Positions 24,692 to 32,600 of a stretch of 64,000 nucleotides of DNA are shown here, one piece after another. The first letter of the stretch is position 1; each line of letters opens with the position of its first letter. The notes under the pieces were generated by a model, which was given only the letters and a program-made list of their open reading frames with translations, searched no databases and was not told where the DNA came from. The stretch comes from CALNZV01 sp942491115 (GTDB lineage: Bacteria; Desulfobacterota; Desulfobacteria; Desulfobacterales; UBA5852): assembly GCA_942491115.1 (NCBI GenBank), contig CALNZV010000020.1:1240001-1304000 (forward strand). Direction: 5' to 3'. The position numbers were made by a program, and so were the translations under genes.

Positions 24692-24965
24692 AAGGAGGAA
24701 AAAAATAAGGATTAGGATTAGGTCTGTCCCGTTCAAGGACAAGAACTCATATTGCAAAGGGCTTGCCAGAACGGCCACATTCCCGATCGAAAACAGTAAC
24801 TGTTCGATATATCTATTTATTAATTTTAATTTGTCGTTGTCGTCAGCGAACAACCTGGCAACATTCGTTGAAAGCAACCCTCAGCAGGTTCAAAAATATG
24901 AATCGAATTTGCCCCTACTTTTCTAAAGTGCTTGATTTAAAAGGAAAACTTCTGATGTCGTGGTG

Positions 24966-24981
24966 GTTCAAAATTTTGAAC
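24966..24981. promoter_or_regulatory. Perfect 16-bp palindrome upstream of the MFS gene
   Basis: GTTCAAAATTTTGAAC is a perfect dyad, 82 bases before the permease start. Its form suits a dimeric repressor. No regulator gene is adjacent, so the binder is unknown. Confidence 0.4.
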
Positions 24982-25062
24982 TAAGGTGACAACAATGCGA
25001 ATGCAAATTCATCTTAGTGAAATCATGATATTTTTTACTTATGATGTTCCAGTAATACATCC

Positions 25063-26283
25063 ATGCAGCCTGCCCACATGATAGAAAAAACTACCAACAA
25101 ATATGGAAAAATTTTTCCAGTCTTTGCCTCCGATCCCATGTATCGGTTTTTGATCGTGCTGACCGTTGCATCGGCTCTTGGTCTTCAGGGTTGGCGAACC
25201 CTGTTTAACAATTTTGCCGTGGAAGTGGTGGGTCTCGATGGTTGGCACATCGGGGTCATCCAGTCCGTAAGAGAGGTTCCGGGCTTTCTGTCCCTATTGG
25301 CCGTTTATGTCCTGATCATGATGCGGGAGCATCGGTTGAGTGTGGTTTCCATTCTGTGTCTCGGTATCGGTACGGGGCTCACAGGCCTGTTTCCGAGCTT
25401 CGGCGGCCTCATTTTTACCACCCTGGTGATGAGTTTCGGCTTCCACTACTTCGAGACCACCAATCAGTCATTGACCCTCCAGTATTTCGATATCGCCACC
25501 GCTCCGGTGGTGTTCGGCAGGCAGCGGTCCTTTGCAGCCGCCACGAATATCGTTGTCGGACTATTGATATATTTGATCGTTCCTGTTTTCAGCTATGATC
25601 GCATCTACCTCATGCTGGGGGTAGTCCTTGCAGCCATCGGAATTTGGGGCCTGTTCCAGCGGCCGACACGCGGGGATTTACCGGTTCAGCGGAAGCAGAT
25701 GGTTTTCAGAACCCGCTACTGGCTCTATTATCTGCTCACTTTTCTGGCTGGCGCCCGTCGACAGGTCTTTATTGCTTTTGCCGTTTTCCTCATGGTCAAA
25801 CGATTTGACTACTCGGTTCAGGAAATCACTTTGCTCTTCGTCGTCAACAACGCCATCAATTATTTCATCAGTCCGCTTATCGGTAAGGCGATCGTTCGTT
25901 TTGGAGAGCGCCGGGTTCTGACCCTGGAATATTCAAGCCTGATCTTCATTTTTATAGCCTACACGGCTGTCGATTCCAGACTTGCCGTCGCATTCCTGTA
26001 TGTTCTGGATCATATTTTCTTCAATTTTTCCATAGCCATCCGCACCTATTTTCAGAAGGTGGGCGATCCTCGAGACATTGCGCCAACCATGGCGGTCGGA
26101 TTCACCATCAATCACATCGCTGCGGTCGTGCTTCCCGTTTTAGGCGGAGCACTCTGGATGACGGACTATCGCCTCCCCTTTTACGGTGGCGCTGCCCTTG
26201 CCGGCTGTTCCCTGATCGCTGTTCAATGTATCCGGGTCAAAGACCCCATCAGAGGCGTCTCCACACTCAACGAGCCGGGGTGA
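25063..26283 (+). CDS. Major facilitator superfamily permease
   Basis: 406 residues with about eleven or twelve hydrophobic helices (for example FLIVLTVASALGLQGW, LSLLAVYVLIMM, VVGLLIYLIVPVFSY). It fits the MFS fold with a short central loop (QRPTRGDLPVQRKQM). The sequence does not reveal the substrate. ATG 25063 has no clear ribosome binding site; ATG 25078 (MIEKTTNK) is an alternative. A 16-bp palindrome upstream suggests specific control. The gene is alone on its strand and is followed by convergent amrS. Confidence 0.8.
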   Translation: MQPAHMIEKTTNKYGKIFPVFASDPMYRFLIVLTVASALGLQGWRTLFNNFAVEVVGLDGWHIGVIQSVREVPGFLSLLAVYVLIMMREHRLSVVSILCLGIGTGLTGLFPSFGGLIFTTLVMSFGFHYFETTNQSLTLQYFDIATAPVVFGRQRSFAAATNIVVGLLIYLIVPVFSYDRIYLMLGVVLAAIGIWGLFQRPTRGDLPVQRKQMVFRTRYWLYYLLTFLAGARRQVFIAFAVFLMVKRFDYSVQEITLLFVVNNAINYFISPLIGKAIVRFGERRVLTLEYSSLIFIFIAYTAVDSRLAVAFLYVLDHIFFNFSIAIRTYFQKVGDPRDIAPTMAVGFTINHIAAVVLPVLGGALWMTDYRLPFYGGAALAGCSLIAVQCIRVKDPIRGVSTLNEPG

Positions 26284-26376
26284 CGGCCGCTCTCGCTTAG
26301 GCGCAGGGGGTGACGAATGGCGGCCCTATGCGGCGTGTGCAACTTTGTGGGGGTGTCATGGGGCTGCCGATCACGA

Positions 26377-27390
26377 TCAAAAAATACCAAAAACCTCTTC
26401 GTGGCAGTAGGCACAACGGTTGCCGTCAATCAGGTTCTGGCGGACGTTGAAATGGAAGCGGTTGATCACGATATTGCCGCAGTTTCTGCAGAAGGTGTTT
26501 TCGCCATCGCTGCCCGGAACGTTTCCGAGATAGACATAGCGCAGTCCGGCTTCAAGCCCGATTTTTCTAGCGGCATGAAGTGTTTCTACCGGGGTGGAAC
26601 TCCGGTCAGTGAGACGGTAAGTGGGATGAAAACGGGAGATGTGCCAGGGGGTGTCGGGACCGAGTTCACTGCACAGAAAATCGGCAAGATCCCGCAGGTC
26701 GTCGGGATCGTCGTTGGCACCGGGCACGATGAGGGTGGTCACTTCCACCAGGATTCCCAGGCGGGACATTCGTCTCAATGTTTCTTTGACGGGCTCGAGT
26801 CTCGCGCCGCACATCTGCTTGTAGAAGTCGTCAGAGTGGGCCTTCAGGTCCACATTGGCCGCATCCAGAAAAGGAGAAATCATCGTCAGGGCTTCAGGCG
26901 TCATGTATCCGTTTGTGACGAACACATTGTATAGGCCCTGCTCTTTTGCTAGTCTTGCGCAATCGAGGGCGAACTCGAAAAATACGGTGGGTTCCGTGTA
27001 CGTATAGGCGATGCTGCGGCACCCCCCCAGCTGGGCTTCGCTAACCACAGCCGATGGCGTCCACTTTTCGCCCAGGATCATTCCGTTGCGGTTTTCCGGG
27101 AGCTGGGCAATATCGGCATTCTGGCAGAACCGGCATGTGAAGTTGCAACCAACGGTGGCGATGGAAAAAGATCGGCTGCCGGGCAACAAATGGAACAGGG
27201 GTTTCTTTTCGATAGGGTCCACATGTGAGGCAACGACCCTGCCGTAGACCAGGGTGTCGAGGCGGCCCTTCCTGTTTTCTCTGACGCCGCAAATCCCCCG
27301 CTTGCCTGCCGATATGCGACAGTGGTGATGGCACAGAAAACACCGGACCTTTTGGCCGGCGGTTTTTTCGTAAAGCAGTGCTTCTTTCAT
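26377..27390 (-). CDS. amrS: AmmeMemoRadiSam system radical SAM enzyme
   Basis: 337 residues. The N-terminus carries two Cys/His clusters typical of AmrS (RCFLCHHHCRISAGKRGICGVR). The radical SAM core has CNFTCRFCQN (CxxxCxxC), the SAM-binding YTYTEPTVFFEFA and NVFVTNGYM. The end has a zinc-like CRNCG and CAYCHEE motif. In this family the gene travels with memo and AMMECR1 genes; neither is in the window. The reaction is not settled. The ATG overlaps the stop of the upstream methyltransferase by one base (TAATG), so the two are translationally coupled. Confidence 0.92.
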   Translation of the reverse strand: MKEALLYEKTAGQKVRCFLCHHHCRISAGKRGICGVRENRKGRLDTLVYGRVVASHVDPIEKKPLFHLLPGSRSFSIATVGCNFTCRFCQNADIAQLPENRNGMILGEKWTPSAVVSEAQLGGCRSIAYTYTEPTVFFEFALDCARLAKEQGLYNVFVTNGYMTPEALTMISPFLDAANVDLKAHSDDFYKQMCGARLEPVKETLRRMSRLGILVEVTTLIVPGANDDPDDLRDLADFLCSELGPDTPWHISRFHPTYRLTDRSSTPVETLHAARKIGLEAGLRYVYLGNVPGSDGENTFCRNCGNIVINRFHFNVRQNLIDGNRCAYCHEEVFGIF

Positions 27391-28172
27391 TAGAGGTCGA
27401 GACCGCTGTTGAGGTGGGTCAGGGGCAGCCCCGGAACGGGCTCCCTGCCGTTGCCAGTCCGGTAACGAAGGGTCAGCGGCCGTGTCCGGAATCGCGGTAC
27501 CAGGGATACGACCATGCCAGCAAACGCACCGAAGGGGCAGCGCTGAACCAACTTTGACTTCTCCAGGCGGAAGAGGAGCTTTCCCGATGGGCCGGGCAGC
27601 TGACAGACGGTTCTCCAGGATACCGGGGCATCACCGAGAATGTCGTTGATCATCTGTTTAAGCTCCCAGACACTGAAAAACCGAGCGCGGTTGAAAATAC
27701 TCGGCACGAAAATGCCCTTGACCCGACGCTCCAGCCCCTTGATGGCATACCGATTCAAGACGCCGATGAAAATACGGTCTTTGGCGACCCTGCAGGCTTC
27801 TTCAAGGGCTTTGTAAGGATCATCGACGAACTCCAAGGTGGTGACAAGGCTGGCGTAGTTGAAGGAGTTGTCGTCGAAAGGAAGATCTTCGGCAAAGCAA
27901 CGGTAGAAATCCACACGGTTGAGCACATTGGCAATGGCGATGTCGAGCATGTAGGGCGACGGGTCGATGCCGGTGACTTGAACCCCGGTTTCCAGAAATG
28001 CATAGAGGCTGCTGCCGGTGCCGCAGCCGATATCCAGCAGGCTCTCCCCCCTCATGGGTGCGAGCATTTCCATCATGAGGCGGGTTTCGAGCTCGGCTGA
28101 AATCCGACGGTGGGGACTGTTCAGCCACTGCTCGAAGGCCTTGGCTTCTTGGAAATCAAATATATGTCCCAT
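27390..28172 (-). CDS. Class I SAM-dependent methyltransferase
   Basis: 260 residues with motif I LLDIGCGTGSSLYAFLETG, second-strand acidic GIDPSP, and the AEDLPFDDNSFNYASLVTTLEFV segment. The family is Methyltransf_11. The substrate is not evident. It is the first gene of a two-gene unit with amrS, which suggests a joint role in modification of a small molecule or protein; this is inference. The C-terminal third (about 150-260) is basic and hydrophobic and may contact a membrane-bound or lipid substrate. Confidence 0.87.
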   Translation of the reverse strand: MGHIFDFQEAKAFEQWLNSPHRRISAELETRLMMEMLAPMRGESLLDIGCGTGSSLYAFLETGVQVTGIDPSPYMLDIAIANVLNRVDFYRCFAEDLPFDDNSFNYASLVTTLEFVDDPYKALEEACRVAKDRIFIGVLNRYAIKGLERRVKGIFVPSIFNRARFFSVWELKQMINDILGDAPVSWRTVCQLPGPSGKLLFRLEKSKLVQRCPFGAFAGMVVSLVPRFRTRPLTLRYRTGNGREPVPGLPLTHLNSGLDL

Positions 28173-28252
28173 GGATGCTCACCCGGAGGATCTGAAGCCG
28201 GCATTGTGTTTCAAAACCGTGTCGATAATGCCCCCCCTTGATAGGTCCGAGA

Positions 28253-29983
28253 TCATGTGCCGGCACTATCCTCGGGCGGTATCACTGGCGTTGGCGAGGG
28301 CGTCGGTGCTGGTTTTGCCTCGTCGGATGTCCCTGTCGGCCCTGGGCTAGGCGATGGCTTCGGTCGGGGTCGGCGGGGCCTTCGGCTTTTAGGGGCCGAT
28401 TCAGCAGTATCCGGTTGGCTGCTTGGGGCGGGCTCTTGGGTTTCACCCACAACGGGACCACCGGCTTTTTTCTTCCGCCGTCGCCGCCGCCGCTTCTTTC
28501 CGGCGGATTCCCCCTTATCAGGGAGAGCGGGAGAGGTTTCCTCTGGGGCGCTCTCCGACATCGAACCGTTGGATGGGTCCGCTTTGGATTCTTGCGTAAA
28601 ACCGAAGAAGGTGCCGGGGAAGTATCCCGGAGGTCTGGGATCGCCAGTGGGAGTCATTAGGGTTGAGGGGGGGCTTCCTTGGGCTTTTTCTTTCGGTTTT
28701 GGGGTACCAGTCCTTTTGGCAGGGGACCTGCCTGCCGGTTTCGACCTGAATGCGACCCTGACCGGACCCGCAACATCCTCTCCGTACCAGTCATCCTCCG
28801 GCCATACGACGGGTATCTTGAATCCAAGCATTTCTTCAATCGGCTCAAGATGCAGCACATAGGTTTCACAGGCAAGGGACAGTGCCCGACCGGTCTTGCC
28901 TGCCCTGGCCGTCCTCCCGATGCGGTGGATGAAGTTTTCCGAGTCCTGGGGGAGATCGTAGTTGATCACATGGGAGATGTCCTCGATATGAATGCCCCTG
29001 GACGCCACGTCGGTGGCCACCAGGATCCTCACTTCGTTGTTCTTGAACTGCTCCATCAGGCGGAACCGCTTTTTCTGCGGGAGGTCTCCGGTAATCCCTT
29101 CCGCCGGATACCCATTTCCTTTTAGTTTCTGGGCCAGCCAATCGACGCCGGACTTGGTGTTGGCAAAGATAAGAATCCGGTGCCAGTCTTCCCGCTTGAG
29201 CAGACCCAACAGAAGGGTCAGCTTTTTTTCCTTTCCCACGTGAAAGAGGGATTGTTCGATCCCGTCGACGGTGATCTCCTGGGGCGTTACCGAGATGAAT
29301 TCCGGCAGATTCATATACTCGTAAGTCAGCTCGAGAACCCGGTAGGAAAGGGTGGCGGAAAAAAGCATGGACTGCCGCTTGTCGTAGTGGGGAAGCTTGC
29401 GGAGAAGAAACCGCATGTCCTTTGCGAAGCCTAAATCCAGAAGCCGATCCGCTTCATCGATGACTGCGATATGGATATCATCGGTTTTGAAGACCCCCTG
29501 CTTGAAATAGTCGATGATGCGCCCTGGGGTGCAGATCACCACATCCACGCCCTTTTTTAGGAGGGCAGCCTGTTTCTGGTAATCCACGCCGCCAACGATT
29601 TGGGCAAAGGTGAGGGTCGTGTGTCGGCCGATGACCATGGCTTCATCGTAAATCTGGGCGGCCAGCTCTCGGGTTGGGGCGACGATGATGGCCGATGGCA
29701 CGTTTGGCTTCCGGTCGGGCATCGATAGAAGGCGGCTTAACATCGTCACGAGAAATGCCGCGGTTTTTCCGGTGCCGGTTTGGGCTTGACCGGCAATGTC
29801 CTTGCCCGTTAGGGCCACCGGAAGCACCTGGGCCTGAATAGGAGTACACTGAACAAATCCGGCTTCCGAGAGTCCCTGGGTGACTTGCGGAGGAAGATCG
29901 AAATGTTCAAAAAGCGTTTGGGTTAGAAACTCGGGTTTTGGGGCCCGCTCGGAAGCGGTCACAGCGTCTGCTGCCACGGTCAT
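28253..29983 (-). CDS. DEAD-box RNA helicase (RhlB/RhlE-like)
   Basis: 576 residues. The Q-motif (PIQAQVLPVALTGKD) precedes AQTGTGKT, PTRELAAQI, a DEAD box (VIDEADRLLDLGF), FSAT, and motifs V-VI (VATDVASRGIHI, HRIGRTARAG). Residues from about 430 form a long low-complexity Lys/Pro/Arg tail with KKRRRRRRKKK, which should bind RNA nonspecifically. It unwinds RNA with ATP and probably acts in RNA decay or ribosome assembly. It is divergent from the dehydrogenase gene with 234 bases between the two starts. Confidence 0.95.
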   Translation of the reverse strand: MTVAADAVTASERAPKPEFLTQTLFEHFDLPPQVTQGLSEAGFVQCTPIQAQVLPVALTGKDIAGQAQTGTGKTAAFLVTMLSRLLSMPDRKPNVPSAIIVAPTRELAAQIYDEAMVIGRHTTLTFAQIVGGVDYQKQAALLKKGVDVVICTPGRIIDYFKQGVFKTDDIHIAVIDEADRLLDLGFAKDMRFLLRKLPHYDKRQSMLFSATLSYRVLELTYEYMNLPEFISVTPQEITVDGIEQSLFHVGKEKKLTLLLGLLKREDWHRILIFANTKSGVDWLAQKLKGNGYPAEGITGDLPQKKRFRLMEQFKNNEVRILVATDVASRGIHIEDISHVINYDLPQDSENFIHRIGRTARAGKTGRALSLACETYVLHLEPIEEMLGFKIPVVWPEDDWYGEDVAGPVRVAFRSKPAGRSPAKRTGTPKPKEKAQGSPPSTLMTPTGDPRPPGYFPGTFFGFTQESKADPSNGSMSESAPEETSPALPDKGESAGKKRRRRRRKKKAGGPVVGETQEPAPSSQPDTAESAPKSRRPRRPRPKPSPSPGPTGTSDEAKPAPTPSPTPVIPPEDSAGT

Positions 29984-30217
29984 GGGAGTCCTCTCTGTTC
30001 GGATATGCCATCGAAACCATCGGTATCGGCATTAAAAGGCTAATGATACAGTATTACAGGGATTTTTCAAGAGAATGTGGTTCCATCGGTTCCTGGAAGA
30101 TGTCTGAGCCTTGGGAACGGCTGCGAGGCGTCTTTCATCTATTGATTTCCCGACCCTGTAAAGGCATCATATACCCCTTTTTGGGATATTTCACCATCCA
30201 GACCGGAAGGATTGACA

Positions 30218-31192
30218 ATGAATGTCTTTATCAGCGGTCGAATGCCACCGTCCGTTCTGGCGCGCATCGCTGGGAATCACAGCGTGGATTGCCACGATGA
30301 GGATCGGCCCATATCACGTGCCGAGTTGCTGAAACGGATATCGGATCGGGAGGGTCTGATCACCATGATCACCGAAAAGGTCGACCGAGAGCTCCTGGTC
30401 GCCGCCCCCCGGCTTCGTATCGTCGCCAATCATGGGGTGGGATACGACAACATCGATATGGATGCTGCCACGGAAAACGCCGTATGGGTGTCCAACACCC
30501 CGGGCGTGCTGACCGACGCCACCGCCGACCTGGCCTTTGCCCTTATTCTTGCATCGGGTCGCCGACTCGCTGAAGGCGATCGGCGCACCCGAAATGGCCG
30601 TTTCCGATTCTGGGCGCCGCAACATTTTTTGGGACAGGAGATCAGCGGGAGCGTCCTCGGTATCATTGGCGCGGGCCGGATCGGTCAGGCCCTGGCGCGG
30701 CGGGCCCAAGGTTTCCATATGGCCCTGCTGTATCACAACCGTAAGCGTTTGTCGGCCGAGGTGGAAAACCGTCTTGGGTTGACGTTCTGTTCCATGCCGG
30801 ATCTCATGAGCCGCTCGGACTATGTGTCGGTCCATGTCCCCCTGACGTCGGATACTCATCACCTGATCGGAAAGGCGGCTCTGGCGATGATGAAGCCAAC
30901 GGCCTGCCTCATCAACACGTCCAGAGGACCGGTGGTAGACGAGTCGGCCCTTGTCGATGCCCTGAGCCGAGGCGCGTTGTTTGCCGCCGGCCTCGATGTA
31001 TATGAAAACGAGCCTGATCTGGCGCCGGGACTTGCCTTACTGGACAACGTCGTTCTGGCGCCTCACATTGGTAGCGCCACGGTCGCGACCCGACACCGGA
31101 TGGCAACCCTTGCCGCGGACAACCTGCTGGAGGGACTGGCCGGGAAAATGCCCCCCAACTGTCTCAATCCCGAGGCCAGGCGTCCGCTTTAA
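30218..31192 (+). CDS. D-isomer-specific 2-hydroxyacid dehydrogenase
   Basis: 324 residues. The NAD-binding loop is GIIGAGRIGQALA. Catalytic residues are visible: Arg in NTSRGPVVDE, Glu in DVYENEPDLAP and His in LAPHIGSATVATR. This family includes glyoxylate/hydroxypyruvate and phosphoglycerate dehydrogenases; the exact substrate is uncertain. ATG 30218 follows GGAAGG with eight bases of spacing; a TTG six bases earlier is a poorer start. The moeA pair follows on the same strand after 127 bases. Confidence 0.93.
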   Translation: MNVFISGRMPPSVLARIAGNHSVDCHDEDRPISRAELLKRISDREGLITMITEKVDRELLVAAPRLRIVANHGVGYDNIDMDAATENAVWVSNTPGVLTDATADLAFALILASGRRLAEGDRRTRNGRFRFWAPQHFLGQEISGSVLGIIGAGRIGQALARRAQGFHMALLYHNRKRLSAEVENRLGLTFCSMPDLMSRSDYVSVHVPLTSDTHHLIGKAALAMMKPTACLINTSRGPVVDESALVDALSRGALFAAGLDVYENEPDLAPGLALLDNVVLAPHIGSATVATRHRMATLAADNLLEGLAGKMPPNCLNPEARRPL

Positions 31193-31319
31193 GGACGTGA
31201 GATCGGCCTTCACGACCGAAGCGATGTCCCCGCCTCCGAATTTGGGGACTTGGCCGGTTTTCATCGCCAATACGAAAGATAGGCCCCATTCATTGGGCGT
31301 ATCGGCTGGAGGATTGCAC

Positions 31320-32549
31320 ATGGAGACCTTTTTCAACGTCCAGTCCCTGGAAGCGGTGTTGAGCCGCGCCTCAGATTTTTTGCCGGTGGAAGAAGAGATC
31401 GTTCCCCTATCCGATGCGATCGGCCGGATCCTTTCCATGGATGTGGCGGCGGATGAGGATGTTCCCGGATTTCCTCGATCCACGATGGACGGCTTCGCCG
31501 TAAAGGGTGTTTCCACCTTCGGTGCTTCTGAAGGAAACCCCGCCTTTTTAGCGGTTGTGGGTGCCGTTGCCATGGGCGATACGCCCAGGATGACCGTCGG
31601 GCGAGGACAGGCCGTCCGCATCGCCACCGGGGGCATGCTTCCAGACGGTGCGGACAGCGTTGTCATGATAGAGCACACCGAAGCTCTCGATGAATCGACC
31701 ATCGAGGTTTACAAAAGCGTTGCCCCAGGGCAGCATGTCATCCAAAGAGGTGAAGACATTCTGGCGGGGGACACGCTGATCCGGAAAGGCAGACGGATCC
31801 GCCCCCAGGAGGCCGGATTTCTGGCCGCGCTGGGGAGGGGCGACATCCCGGTCTACAGAAAACCGAGAATCGCTGTCATTTCGACAGGGGATGAGGTGGT
31901 GCCGGTGGATCATCGGCCGGGACCCGGCCAGATCAGAGATACCAACACCACGACCCTCTCGGGCCTCTGCACCATGGAGGGAGCGCAGCCCATCGGCTTT
32001 GGTATCGTCAGGGATGATGTCGATCTGCTCTTCCGCACCTGCCTCGAGGCCGTTCAAACGTGTGATGCCGTACTCATTTCGGGTGGAAGTTCGGTAGGAA
32101 CCCGGGACTATACCCTGGATGTCCTCCGCCGCCTTCCAGAGCCCGACATCCTTGTCCACGGGGTATCCATCAGTCCGGGAAAGCCGACCATTTTGAGCCG
32201 CTCCGGCAACCGAATGATCTGGGGGCTCCCCGGTCACGTCACCTCGGCCATGATCGTTTTTGTCGTCCTCGTGCGTCCGTTTATCGCGAGAATCGGGGGC
32301 CTGGGACATCATCCCCCTCATCGCCGACGGTTATCGGCGACCCTGACCCGAAACCTGCCCTCTTCCCAGGGGCGATCGGATTTTGTCAGGGTTCGTCTCA
32401 TCGAGAAGAACGGCAGCCTTTGTGCCGATCCCGTACTAGGAAAGTCCGGGCTTTTGAACACCATGGTCATGGCCGACGGGCTTGTCTGCATCGATGCCAA
32501 CAGCGAGGGCTTAGACGCCGGCACCGTCGTCGATGTCATAGCGATTTAA
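31320..32549 (+). CDS. moeA: Molybdopterin molybdotransferase MoeA
   Basis: 409 residues from an ATG preceded by TGGAGG. The N-terminal MoeA domains carry PGFPRSTMDGFAV and GGMLPDGADSVVMIEHTE. The mocF-like catalytic domain has AVISTGDEVVP, RDTNTTTL, SGGSSVGTRDYT, HGVSISPGKPTIL and GLPGHVTSA. A C-terminal beta domain closes it. It inserts molybdate (or tungstate) into molybdopterin-AMP in cofactor synthesis. It is the first of two tandem moeA genes, 51 bases apart; the pair implies a division of labour, perhaps between Mo and W. Confidence 0.94.
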   Translation: METFFNVQSLEAVLSRASDFLPVEEEIVPLSDAIGRILSMDVAADEDVPGFPRSTMDGFAVKGVSTFGASEGNPAFLAVVGAVAMGDTPRMTVGRGQAVRIATGGMLPDGADSVVMIEHTEALDESTIEVYKSVAPGQHVIQRGEDILAGDTLIRKGRRIRPQEAGFLAALGRGDIPVYRKPRIAVISTGDEVVPVDHRPGPGQIRDTNTTTLSGLCTMEGAQPIGFGIVRDDVDLLFRTCLEAVQTCDAVLISGGSSVGTRDYTLDVLRRLPEPDILVHGVSISPGKPTILSRSGNRMIWGLPGHVTSAMIVFVVLVRPFIARIGGLGHHPPHRRRLSATLTRNLPSSQGRSDFVRVRLIEKNGSLCADPVLGKSGLLNTMVMADGLVCIDANSEGLDAGTVVDVIAI

Positions 32550-32600
32550 CCCTTGAACCCATTCCCATTACCCTTTCAACAGAAGGATGGCAACAGCCCC

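Larger units (their letters stand above)
24570..25062. other. Long intergenic region upstream of the MFS permease
   Basis: 493 bases with no supported gene but several structures: a terminator-like element at 24622-24659, a hairpin at 24661-24691 followed by an orphan AAGGAGG Shine-Dalgarno (24692 onward) that serves no visible start codon, and a 16-bp palindrome at 24966-24981. The right half is AT-rich. Confidence 0.45.
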
